16,496 nt of DNA, taken from contig LXFE01000558.1 of the NCBI GenBank assembly GCA_001929475.1, forward strand, positions 1-16,496, in the 5' to 3' direction. The notes beneath the pieces were generated by a model. That model saw only the letters and a program-made list of their open reading frames with translations. It had not been told where the DNA came from and searched no databases. How positions within the stretch are numbered: position 1 is the stretch's first letter; every line of letters begins with the position of its first letter. The DNA comes from Neolecta irregularis DAH-3 (lineage: Eukaryota; Ascomycota; Neolectomycetes; Neolectales; Neolectaceae). Positions 9,051 through 16,496 of this stretch are shown here, one piece after another. Both the position numbers and the translations under genes were made by a program.

Positions 9051-9595
9051 GCTAACATACAGCAAGTCTCCTTGCAAGGTCCAGCCTCAGCTAACTTTCG
9101 CTTGAGTTCGGTCGAGACTTCAAGAGTTTACGGAATATGAATATCAGGACACTTCAAATCGGAGATATAGATGGTTATATTGATTTGAACAGATGCTGAC
9201 CTCCTTCGGTCCTTTGCAATGTATGTCGATGCGTTGCTACGGCTGACGTTTAGTTTTTCATGTATCTCTATTCACAAGTCCATATTTTACGCTGCATATT
9301 TGTATTCCTGTATATAAGGTATCATCTTATCGACATTTCAATAACCTCTCTTGCGTGTTTGCTACCTAGTCCTTATAAATGGAACATTGGGGATGCTGTT
9401 TTGGAGCTCGTCTTCCTTGATGCTTTTGTGCTTAAAAGAGGAGAGACTGTCAATGATAAGGTAGACGAGTTCGTGTTTTTGGGGGTTCAATCGTGGGTGT
9501 AGATGCCTGCATCAGGCACTAAACAGCCAGGCTTCTGTCATGATGACCAAGTGCCGCTTCATTCATTCCCACAGCAGGTTCAGAAGGTGTAGAAA
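9051..9595. other. Intergenic, no clear feature
   Basis: An open plus frame at 9260-9502 (80 codons) looks partly coding-like at its end (GETVNDKVDEFVFLG), but its first half is hydrophobic low complexity and it has no supported start or splice partner. A small palindrome, gcctgcatcaggc, lies near 9503-9515. Confidence 0.35.
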
Positions 9596-10098
9596 ATGTC
9601 TTCCTGGTATGTTGTGCCGAAGAAAGTTCGAACAACTTCAGATTACATAGCTCGAGACGACGAATTTATTGGAAAGAGTATTCTAAATGCATTCTATTTT
9701 CATTCCCATTCAATCTAATACTTACCATAATCGCTTCCTCCATTCAGGCAGAATGTATTACGAGACAATCGATCAAATATAATGGCATGGTAGGCTGGGT
9801 GTATGTACGTTAAAACCTGTAAGGGTAATTTAGAGCGGGGAACTATGTGGCGTCAAACCCCCAACATCCTCCTCAAATTCTTACAAAAAGATTATATCGA
9901 GTAGACTACTCGAACTTTCAAAGCTTTTCATTTTTTAACAATCCCAAAGTTTCACAACGCATGCTTATTGAATTGACATTCTGCCCACTTGGATGGATCA
10001 TTCTTTTGTATTTGTGCGTTGTTATTGTTTATCTCGCACAATACAAAGTTGTAGCACTCCACTCATCAGACGACACTGCCAACATTGACAAGGAGTAA
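9596..10098 (+). CDS. Candidate three-exon gene, single-pass membrane protein, unknown
   Basis: ATG 9596 opens a frame reading MSSWYVVPKKVRTTSDYIAR and then DDEFIGK. A 74-nt intron (9678-9751) and a 33-nt intron (9801-9833, donor GTATGT, acceptor TTAG) keep frame into a long third exon (9834-10098). The product would be 131 aa: a hydrophilic N-terminal part, the stretch YNGMVGWVAGNYVASN around residues 38-53, and one transmembrane segment (LGWIILLYLCVVIVYLA) near residues 95-111, with a short acidic tail. The GMVGWVxxNYV stretch recalls the end of an SH3 domain (GxVGWxPSNYV) and DYIARDDEF its start, but the middle of such a domain is missing. It may therefore be a broken SH3 gene or a coincidence. 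The first intron is longer than the others here, which lowers confidence. Confidence 0.3.
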
Positions 10099-10812
10099 AC
10101 ATCTTTTATTACTAAATTCAGAACAGATTTAACAAATTTCTCCAGATTTTCAGTAAAATTGCCGAACGCTACTCTCATGACCAGATACATCGAGCAACTG
10201 TATATTATTAAGGTGGATGCGGATACACGACAAATGGGGATGGCTCAACAGTATTATTGGACGATATGGGAAGATTATTGGATTATCCTCGGTACGGATT
10301 GCCTCAAATGAGTCAAAATAGGGCTGCTCACGATTCAAACACTCGACTGTGCCTTTTATTTTGAATATCATTTAGCATGAACTTCATTATCACGGACATT
10401 ACATTTTTAAGTCATTTGACGAATTTTCATTCGCTCGATTCGATCCATGATGAGACTTATCGATATAGTGGTTGTGAGGTTCTTAGCGCGTTGCTGAGGT
10501 AGAGTGGAAGTCATCTATACGATGACAGTTTTCAGTACTAAATCAATGCTTTAAAAGATTGGCAAGAAGACTTCAATGCTGCTTGCTGTTCTTACTGTCA
10601 GAATCGTCACGAAACCCAGGAAACTGGAGCTGTTGATAAATTCATGACGAGGTGTCCGATTAGGCTCTTCTTGTTCATTGAAGCAATCTCTCGTTTACAA
10701 AAGAGGCATGAATTGACAACAGCAAACTGAATTTATTCACATTTAAGTTTACTGTCGGTCAAAATCTGTAATGAAACATCCGTGTACCGCATCAAACTCT
10801 ATTGTCTATACT
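10099..10812. other. Unassigned stretch, several short open frames
   Basis: Between about 10140 and 10340 all three plus frames are open for 30-50 codons, which may be chance or exons I cannot join; one reads DDMGRLLDYPRYGLPQMSQ. Near 10550-10730 a plus frame without ATG reads AACCSYCQNRHETQETG. No start, splice set or family could be established. Confidence 0.3.
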
Positions 10813-11115
10813 TTATATACCCTTCACAATAATCTCCAGTCGTTCAATAGATGCGCTAGCATCCCTAATTTTCTCTTCTATACACGACCTTCTTCCTTCT
10901 TCATCAGATTTCCATTGTTTGTCAGATATCGCAGACAGATATCCAGTGCAGTCCTTCATCACTCTCGTCCGTTTCTCGATTTCGTCCTTTGCAGCATTAC
11001 TTTGGTGTTCGAGTTTAGATAGATGTGCTAGGAGTTTACGATGCCGAAGATATAGGCGTTTTAGAGTCTTAATGTGTTCTTTTCTGGTAGGTGAAGAAAT
11101 TATTTTTGCAGGCAT
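10813..11115 (-). CDS. Small coiled-coil protein, uncharacterised
   Basis: An intact 100-aa frame with ATG at 11115 and stop at 10813. It is highly charged and almost all helical in character: RKEHIKTLKRLYLRHRKLL, then KLEHQSNAAKDEIEKRTRVM, and a second helix EEKIRDASASIERLEIIVK at the C terminus. Heptad-like leucine/isoleucine spacing suggests two coiled-coil segments. Such small proteins are often subunits of kinetochore, vesicle-tethering or transcription complexes, but I do not recognise this one. A TATA-like box lies about 36 bp upstream. The opposite strand is also open over this interval (a 161-codon plus frame), but its Ser/Arg-rich content looks like the shadow. The nearest supported gene on the same strand is the ASXH gene, which ends about 870 bp upstream. 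Confidence 0.5.
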   Translation of the reverse strand: MPAKIISSPTRKEHIKTLKRLYLRHRKLLAHLSKLEHQSNAAKDEIEKRTRVMKDCTGYLSAISDKQWKSDEEGRRSCIEEKIRDASASIERLEIIVKGI

Positions 11116-11983
11116 TCGATTTTGTCGACAAAACTGGAAGACAATGATCGATATTTATATAATGCCGAACGAAGAGTTCGTAACCCTGAATGCGCTGAAC
11201 TCTAGAAGATCTAGCTCCCATAGCTGTTTGTCAAAAAAAGTCTACAGTGTAGCTCTCGGGAAATTCGGGTTGGAGAATTGCCGATAGTATAGTCTAGATA
11301 TCGACCCTACGTTAACGGCTTAAAATCTAGCTAACATTAATTTCTTTTTCGACTTATTCACCCTTATCAAGACATTCAGGCGAGAAATAGGATTGCAGAA
11401 ATACTGCTGGAACTGGATTGAAAAATAGAAGTAGTATATATACTACGAAAGCTGTTGAAACATTAATCGGTTTGTCAGTCAAAGTATCCCCTTATCCCTT
11501 TCCTACTGGCACGGGATTGCCTAGCATATAGGCACTGCAGTATAGCCTTTAATGTTACTTTTGAGAACGAAAACAAGTCTTATTTTACCCCTTTATCTGA
11601 GGCTTGCCATGTTTTTATTGAGCTGTGTGCTCATTTCAGATTTGTCTTGTAAGAGCAATCAATTTGCTATAGTCTAGCTGCTGAACTCTTAGCGGTTAAA
11701 AGCTCTATCCATGCAGTTTTATAATTTGGTTCTAGAGGAGAGATGTCATCTCTACTCCGGCGAGAACCCGTCAAAGGGCGTATGTGTTCAGTACATGTAT
11801 CACCTTTAGCATGCCCTACCATATTCTGGTGATATAATCATCACAGATTTAATGTTATACATGAACCGTATACCAGATTTCCATTAAGGACAAAAGTAAG
11901 AAAAAATGACAATGATATCCTATGTCCATTCGTCCAAAGAAATCCCAACCGTAAATGCAATAGTATCCATCATCCACTCAGAA
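11116..11983. other. Intergenic: no gene; promoter for 10813-11115 at left, ASXH 3' flank at right
   Basis: AT-rich sequence with many stops in all frames. Small palindromes only, for example gcctagcatataggc near 11518-11532. No RNA gene seen. Confidence 0.45.
11151..11161 (-). promoter_or_regulatory. TATA-like box upstream of the coiled-coil ORF
   Basis: The minus strand reads tatataaatat about 36 bp before ATG 11115. Spacing is compatible with a short fungal 5' UTR. In AT-rich sequence such a match is only moderately informative. Confidence 0.35.
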
Positions 11984-14053
11984 TTAGCTTTCCCTCTGTA
12001 AAAATTCCCAGGCTCGTTTTCTCACATCAAATAAACTGCCTATATCCCGTCCGCCTCTCATGATCCGAAAAAGCTTAAACGCATTTCCATTGGTTCTAAC
12101 TTCCCTTCCTATTCTTCCATCTTCCTCGAGCATCAATCCTTCAAGCATAGTTGGACTCCGTACATCTTTCAGAGTCTTGATATTTCCATGAGTAAGTTCA
12201 CTTGAGGGTCCAGTGGGGCACTCGAATGTCAGCAGGCCTCGGTCATCTACTGCGATTAACCGAACATTTTTAGTCACTGAAAACGAGGATCGAAATTTTC
12301 CAGCTTCAGAGGCAAATCCGCGATTATAAGTCCAGATATCACCAATTTGGAGATATCCATGTTCAAACATTTGGGACATCCGGATCTGGACTTGTTCGCC
12401 TGCTAGTGCTCTGCTTGGTGGCACCGACTTCTTCTTCACAGGATTTATCTGCCTAGACGTCGGTTTGCCATTATATAAAACTTTGATTCGCTTTATAGGC
12501 ATCGCAATAGTTTCGTTTGGTATTATTGCTAGTGGTCTCACGCGCTTTTCAGCACTTTGTTTAATCGAAATGATGGTAGAGTTAGGAACTTTAGAATCAT
12601 TTGTCTCAATCGTTTTCCGGTATTTCTTTGCCTCTTTTGCCTTTTGCTCATAATCTGTTGACATTTTCCCAGTTTTTAGATCAGTCTGGAGATTAGTGCA
12701 ATGCTCTTGGAAGGCCTTATTGTTGAAGAGCATTGGCTTTATATCATATCCGAAATCGCGCTTATCAAAGGAAGGAAGAAGCGCTAGGCAATCTCTCTTC
12801 TCAGAATGAGATAACATATCCCAACATTGCTGAGATATCAGAGTCTCTGAATTAGGAATCGGTTTTTCAAGGAGAGACATACGTCCAGCTTGGCGGTCGC
12901 AACTGGACTCTCCGGATTGGAAAGAAGTGTATCCACAGTCCATTTGGAGTCAATTTTCCGCCGTTTGTAATTCCTTTCAATCACTGGTGGTGGCGATGCC
13001 CTTCGCTTATCTTGAGAAGAAGTTTCGCTTATGGCATCATCATCAATTTTCATTAATCCCATGGCGTTTGTGGCACGTCTTCGACTTATTCGAGTATTTG
13101 GATCTATGCCATCCATAACTCTGATTTCTGGTGTTTCGAACTGACTTAGCGAGGAAGCCGATGGAATAGGAGACTTCTCGTATTTTTGATTAGGTCTGGG
13201 TGATAGGCATGTTGACTCTCGAAAACATTGTTGGAATTCATCCATTGTGGCACGCCCAGAGTTGTGTCTTTGATGGCTATGAATGTCGGCTATATATGGA
13301 TTTAAATAACGTGGCGGATGAAAGGTTGTAACTTTTGGAAAATCCGTATCATCGCTAATTAATGAGCGACTAATCACGATCAAATAGAGCTTGTACGTTT
13401 CTGAATCGCTATTTTCGTTGGTAAATGGCACTTGAATAAGAATAGGGGGCTTTGTTGTGGAAGTGACTCGGCATTCCATCTTGACATCAGGGGAGACCGG
13501 CATACTTGGATTTCTCCGTAGTTAGTCAAACCTACAATTCAACGCAGGGCAAACCTAAATATATGTTGTTGTGTGATTGATTCTCGAGGAACAACAATTG
13601 GCACCGTGTATCTGGAAAGTTCATGAGTTTTCGTATTTGATACATTGTTATTTCTTCCGTTTTCATGACCAAAACTTGGTGAAAGTCCAAAAACTTCCCC
13701 GAGAGATATAAACACGTTTCTGGAATTAGAGGCAATAGAGCGATTCTGGAAAATTAGTATTTTGTGGAAAGGAATGATTATGATACGGAACATGAAGATC
13801 TATTGGAATGCGGTAGTATAGCTATTGGATCCTCCTTCACTTCCAAAGCACGTCTAGTTTCCATCGAGCATACCTGATCACAACCTAACCCTGCATTATC
13901 ACCTATGGAAGACAGTCTTTCAAGAGCGGAATCTTGTCTCCGAGCAGGTTGCGAGGTGGAACTCGATGTTCCGGAAATATTTGATGCGAGATTCTCCTGC
14001 ACGTCTACAACCATGGAAAAGATGTCGAAAGGTTCGTCTTCGTCCGTGGACAT
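11984..14053 (-). CDS. ASXH/DEUBAD-type domain nuclear protein
   Basis: Likely a fungal Asx-homology protein; in animals this domain (ASXL) activates the BAP1 deubiquitinase in chromatin. Proposed exons are 14053-13787, 13745-13555, 13513-12883 and 12844-11984. Introns are 41, 41 and 38 nt, giving about 649 aa. Splices use CTAAT or CTAAC branch motifs close to the acceptor. The N-terminal half is Ser-rich and disordered, beginning MSTDEDEPFDIF. A basic NLS-like run (RNYKRRKIDSK) lies near residues 335-345. The ASXH region follows at about 344-432: WTVDTLLSNPESPVATAKLD, then CWDMLSHSEKRDCLALLPSF, then FNNKAFQEHCTNLQTDLKTG. The conserved C-terminal domain (about 513-649) has YLQIGDIWTYNRGF, DVRSPTMLE, GNAFKLFRIMRG and DIGSLFDVRKR. 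An alternative acceptor for the last intron (12830-12882, 53 nt, tctcag) would remove five residues. The start could lie further upstream. A 42-nt in-frame GTATGC...GGAG segment near 13800-13860 may be a further intron. Domain calls are from memory. Confidence 0.82.
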
Positions 14054-14458
14054 TGCCAAAGAAGAACCGAGTGTGCTAGAATGGGGTTGAAGGTGAACAG
14101 CGATGATGCCACAGCGGCGACGAGAGTGGTGGTTGCCTTGCGCGAGCCCACTTGAATCCGAGCCGCTCTTCCTTTGCAGATTTCGTTTTGTACAGCGATA
14201 TTCGAGAAGTAGCATATCTCAGCACGGGCCAGGAAGGCTTCATCAAAGCTTTTTATACTGCTGCCAACCCTGATACTGTCTTCCATTGATCTCAGAGTGA
14301 AATACACCTTCCAGCTTAGACGCTATAATCTGGAATGCATGATATTCATCAAAGCTCAAGGGCGCTGCTTTCAAGAGCTTTGCACAACAAGTTGTCAAGT
14401 GTGGATATCCAAGGGACTGGACTACTGCCACAATATATGTTAGCAACAGAGCTTCCAT
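14054..14458 (-). other. Possible upstream exons of the ASXH gene or a separate ORF
   Basis: ATG 14458 opens a 71-codon frame to a TGA at 14243 (MEALLLTYIVAVVQSLGYPH at its start, then SFDEYHAFQIIASKLEG), preceded by an in-frame stop. It looks protein-like. The region can be joined to the ASXH frame through a 59-nt intron (donor after KLE-G, acceptor aaaag) and a 37-, 46- or 76-nt intron ending ttctag. All three plausible joins keep frame, but none uses good consensus sites, so I leave it unassigned. A short frame with SFDEAFLARAEICYF overlaps in another phase. Confidence 0.3.
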
Positions 14459-14787
14459 TAAGGCTATGCCATGTCAAGTTATGTTCGTCTGGTCAAACGA
14501 ACGCGGTCTTCTCTATGAGCCTTAGTTTCGCCCGAGTATGCCTTTGAACACGTAGTGGGCTATCTACAGTGTCAAAAAAATAATTAAATCGCGAGTGAAA
14601 GCCATTGTCTCTTGCATACACAGAATTTCACTCTGAGTTAATAAAGTTCATTACAGATGAGGGCCTATTGACATAGATATAACTCATTTGTCTTAAAATA
14701 GTAACCTTTTCATAGCAACAGCTAAAAGATCTTCAATGGTAGCTTTTTTTACTGTGAACAAATATTATTACATGGGGCAGATCTCTG
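14459..14787. other. Intergenic, AT-rich, no feature seen
   Basis: There are short frames only. It holds the upstream flank of the minus-strand ORF at 14458. Poly-A/T runs lie at 14574-14580 and 14744-14750. Confidence 0.4.
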
Positions 14788-14880
14788 TGAGTGGGCGGCT
14801 TAGTAATCGGCCCGCCCGCCAGAGCCTCTCTAGCGAGCGGTTGGGCGGGCTGTTGGGCAGATATCTAAGCCGCCCACTGA
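14788..14880. repeat. 93-bp MITE-like element with 16-bp terminal inverted repeats
   Basis: The left end tgagtgggcggcttag (14788-14803) and right end ctaagccgcccactga (14865-14880) are inverted copies with one mismatch. The interior is GC-rich (cggcccgcccgcc, then ttgggcgggctgttgggc). The word taatcggcccgcc is shared, in reverse, with the island at 5316-5545 (attactaagcg). Flanks are AT-rich. I could not find a convincing target-site duplication. It is probably a non-autonomous DNA element, related by composition and words to the other two GC islands. Confidence 0.7.
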
Positions 14881-15256
14881 TGCCTACTTGCTTTCCTTCT
14901 TTTTGCTTACCTTTCCCTCGGCATGTTTGTGAAATGGATGTTAAGGCCAGCTAGGTCCTTCCCTCTAAACAGTAGTCAGATAACGAGCCAAACTTTAGTC
15001 TAGTTGTTCGCCAAAATGTCCAATTGTCTCGTCCCCTTTTTGTAGCTCTAGCTAGGCCGGTAAGATTATTGTTTGTTTCCACCACTGATAAAGATACTGT
15101 AATGATTATGTAAGAAAGGGGAATCCTTCCGCTTAAAAGGGGGAGGCGTAGTATTAGAATCCCGGTTTTTTCGCTTATAGAAGGTGCTGCGTTCTCGTCT
15201 CTCACTTCTCGCACCTAGACACAGTTTACTTCCTCTACTCTGACGCAATATCCACC
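14881..15256. promoter_or_regulatory. Intergenic, with probable promoter of the secreted-peptide candidate
   Basis: Non-coding. The last 80 bases before ATG 15257 are CT-rich (gttctcgtctctcacttctc, then ttacttcctctactct), a pattern typical of well-expressed fungal genes, with a TATA-like cttatagaag at about 15173. The start context atccaccATG is close to the fungal consensus. Confidence 0.4.
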
Positions 15257-15402
15257 ATGCAAATTATGTCTGTCGCAATCCTGGCTTTGACCATCCTCTC
15301 AAGTACTTCCTTGCTTTAATTGGAGTTCATGATTTAGCACTCGCTGCTCCTATCAGCGACTATGGAAGACCCAATTTCGGCTTAGAACTATTTTCTTCAT
15401 GA
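15257..15402 (+). CDS. Candidate small secreted peptide (36 aa)
   Basis: Exons are 15257-15302 and 15338-15402, separated by a 35-nt intron (GTACTT...TTTAG). The product starts MQIMSVAILALTILSTLAAP, a classic signal peptide with a hydrophobic core and an A-x-A-like cleavage site (about residue 19), and continues ISDYGRPNFGLELFSS to a stop. Without splicing the frame stops inside the intron at TAA. The splice joins the signal core directly to its cleavage motif, which supports the model. The mature part would be only about 17 residues, so it is either a peptide or the 5' part of a gene truncated or frameshifted at 15400; an unrelated open frame continues to 15620. No homologue is recognised. 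Confidence 0.5.
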
Positions 15403-15796
15403 AATGTTCCTTTGGTGCTGAGTTTCATTATTTTCGTATGCTTTTCAGTGTTGTTGGAGAATTCCACGAGAATGTAGTGGAACAGAGATTTATTGTGTAT
15501 TTTAATGAAAAGCTTTTTATTTCGCCAGTCTCGCCTCTGCAGGTTCTCTCTACAGTCCTGTTTGCATTGAATATGAGGGGTGATGGCAAGAGTCATTCTC
15601 GTCTCGTGCTGCTATTATAGTTAAACCTGGTTATAATGAATGTGGCTTGGCAGGGTGTTCAGTTCGTCATAAGGCGTGCAGTACGAACATGATATAGTAA
15701 TCATTTGGAGGATATTTTAATCATACATTAACAATGAGGCCCATCTAACAAATATCCATTGATAGTTTAATTTTATAGGCATGGAAATAGGGGGAC
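15403..15796. other. No clear gene; left copy of a 36-bp repeat
   Basis: A 73-codon plus frame (15399-15620) and a 78-codon minus frame cover most of this stretch, but neither shows a motif. The plus frame could be the displaced continuation of the secreted-peptide gene. The left copy of the repeat that brackets the LTR-like element lies at 15681-15716. Confidence 0.35.
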
Positions 15797-16056
15797 TGTA
15801 AGAATGTACCATTTGAGTACACCTTGCAATACGGCAAGAGACGCGGAATCATATTGCGGTCTTAATGGCCGGATATAAACTTGATGTGATTAGAATACCC
15901 AGCCTAAGATACAGCACTTAGGCATAGCATGTTTCCCTAGGAGATACAACACTTAGGCTAGTACTATAAACCTCCAAATCTTACAGGGCCGAAAATAGAG
16001 AATTGAATATAATGTATGTGGTACGAAAATGATATTTTAATCTTTTGGAAGATATT
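15681..16056. repeat. 36-bp direct repeats bracketing the LTR-like element
   Basis: Segments 15681-15716 and 16021-16056 match at 31 of 36 positions (gtacgaa-atgatat--taatc, then tttgga-gatatt). They lie 340 bp apart on either side of the LTR-like sequence, with weaker similarity extending to the left (ataatg-atgtg). They could be ends of a larger duplicated unit or parts of a composite repeat. Confidence 0.6.
15797..15985 (+). mobile_element. Solo LTR-like element, copy B (189 bp)
   Basis: Starts TGTAAGAATG and ends AATCTTACA, so the termini TGTAAGA/TCTTACA form a perfect 7-bp inverted repeat of TG...CA type. Flanking pentamers are gggac (15792-15796) and gggcc (15986-15990), a 4-of-5 match consistent with a mutated 5-bp target duplication. 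It has a TATA-like ggatataaactt, and two acttaggc-tag motifs as in copy A at 7381. These are hallmarks of a solo LTR. No internal coding region lies beside it. Confidence 0.62.
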
Positions 16057-16139
16057 GAAAGGGGTCTCTTGTTTGGTTTTTTCTTTGGTCGGTGTCTAGG
16101 TTTCTATAACCGATACGGCTGTTTCTGATTCCTATAAGT
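16057..16139. other. Short non-coding gap
   Basis: No feature seen. Confidence 0.4.
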
Positions 16140-16290
16140 AGACCTGTAGGCACTTGCTTGTAGGCAGACTTGCTAATAAGTAAGTAAGTCCAAGTCTGGA
16201 CTTTATATTTCAGGCCTTTGGACTTACTTACTTGGACTTACTTGCTATTTTACTTGCAAGTCTGGACTTACTTGTCTGGACTTGCTAGAT
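16140..16290. repeat. Low-complexity direct and inverted repeats of an acttactt/gga word
   Basis: The word ggacttactt recurs about four times between 16219 and 16275, and its complement aagtaagtcc occurs upstream. Arms 16178-16193 and 16218-16233 are a perfect 16-bp inverted repeat (aagtaagtaagtccaa). The word tctggactt repeats at about 16196, 16261 and 16275. It directly abuts the GC-rich island on the right. Confidence 0.7.
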
Positions 16291-16301
16291 AAATTTTTTT
16301 A

Positions 16302-16430
16302 CAGTGTGTCCACCTGCCCGCCCGACCCCGCCAGAGACCCTCCAGCGGGCGGGCAGGTCAATCAATCTCCGACAGGCGGGCGGGCGGGTCAAAACGTTTC
16401 CGGCAGGCGGGCGGGCAGGTCAACCATTTC
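16302..16430. repeat. GC-rich island with three 31-bp tandem units and a CAGTGTG start
   Basis: Starts CAGTGTGTCCACC, the same opening as at 5385 (CAGTGTGTCCAACC). It then holds three tandem units starting at 16343, 16373 and 16404, each a caggcgggcgggc core, then ggtcaa, then a variable a/t run. The opening gcccgcccg is complementary to the unit cores, so the block is largely self-complementary. It is probably one end of a DNA transposon or MITE related to the other GC islands. The short open frame across it is a composition artefact. Confidence 0.65.
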
Positions 16431-16496
16431 TTTTGACAATTAGGATAGGTGCAATACAATATTCACTAAATAACCAAAATTGCTAACATAGAATGA

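Noticed and set aside
10802-11287. 161-codon plus frame opposite the coiled-coil ORF
   Set aside because: The Ser/Arg/Cys-rich composition looks like the antisense of a Lys/Glu-rich helix. The minus frame has the better start and a TATA box.
12465-13118. Plus-strand frames opposite the ASXH gene
   Set aside because: They are antisense shadows of a gene supported by domain content and splicing.
13905-14090. 61-codon plus frame opposite ASXH exon 1
   Set aside because: It is the complement of the Ser/Asp-rich N-terminal exon and lacks independent evidence.

Overview
The window is nuclear DNA of a filamentous fungus, most likely an ascomycete. The reasons are intron-split housekeeping genes, fungal branch-point motifs (CTAAC, CTGAC, CTAAT) and an ASXH-domain protein whose C-terminal domain resembles what I remember of Pezizomycotina homologues. 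Some residues of the AP-1 sigma chain would also fit other dikarya, so the class is open. Genes are sparse and separated by long AT-rich, repeat-bearing stretches, which suggests an expanded, repeat-rich genome.

Four genes can be rebuilt with confidence once very short introns are spliced out. On the minus strand at 1540-2205 lies the AP-1 clathrin adaptor sigma subunit (157 aa, five introns). Diverging from it across about 650 bp is mitochondrial-type asparaginyl-tRNA synthetase on the plus strand at 2857-4273 (two introns). It is followed on the same strand at 4757-5135 by the small SF3b subunit SF3b10/YSF3 (86 aa, three introns), a spliceosome branch-site protein. On the minus strand at 11984-14053 lies a nuclear ASXH/DEUBAD-type protein of about 649 aa; its reading frame is broken into two long and several short open frames that join cleanly when three short introns are removed.

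Less certain genes are a 100-aa coiled-coil protein (minus, 10813-11115, with a TATA box), a candidate small secreted peptide (plus, 15257-15402), a small cysteine-rich ORF (plus, 8850-9050) and a candidate three-exon single-pass membrane protein (plus, 9596-10098).

The rest is repeat material. There are three GC-rich palindromic islands (5316-5545, 14788-14880, 16302-16430), two related LTR-like copies (7381-7549 and 15797-15985), a fold-back/direct-duplication cluster (6747-7440), a perfect 20-bp-arm hairpin (735-777), an edge repeat (1-66) and a tandem/inverted repeat tract (16140-16290).

The most striking property is intron size. All fourteen introns placed in the confident genes and the secreted-peptide candidate measure 32-46 nt. 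The branch motif often sits only 4-8 nt from the acceptor, and several acceptors are GAG or AAG instead of CAG/TAG. The genes share no pathway; they are linked only by position and by this intron architecture, which also explains why plain ORF scanning misses most exons.
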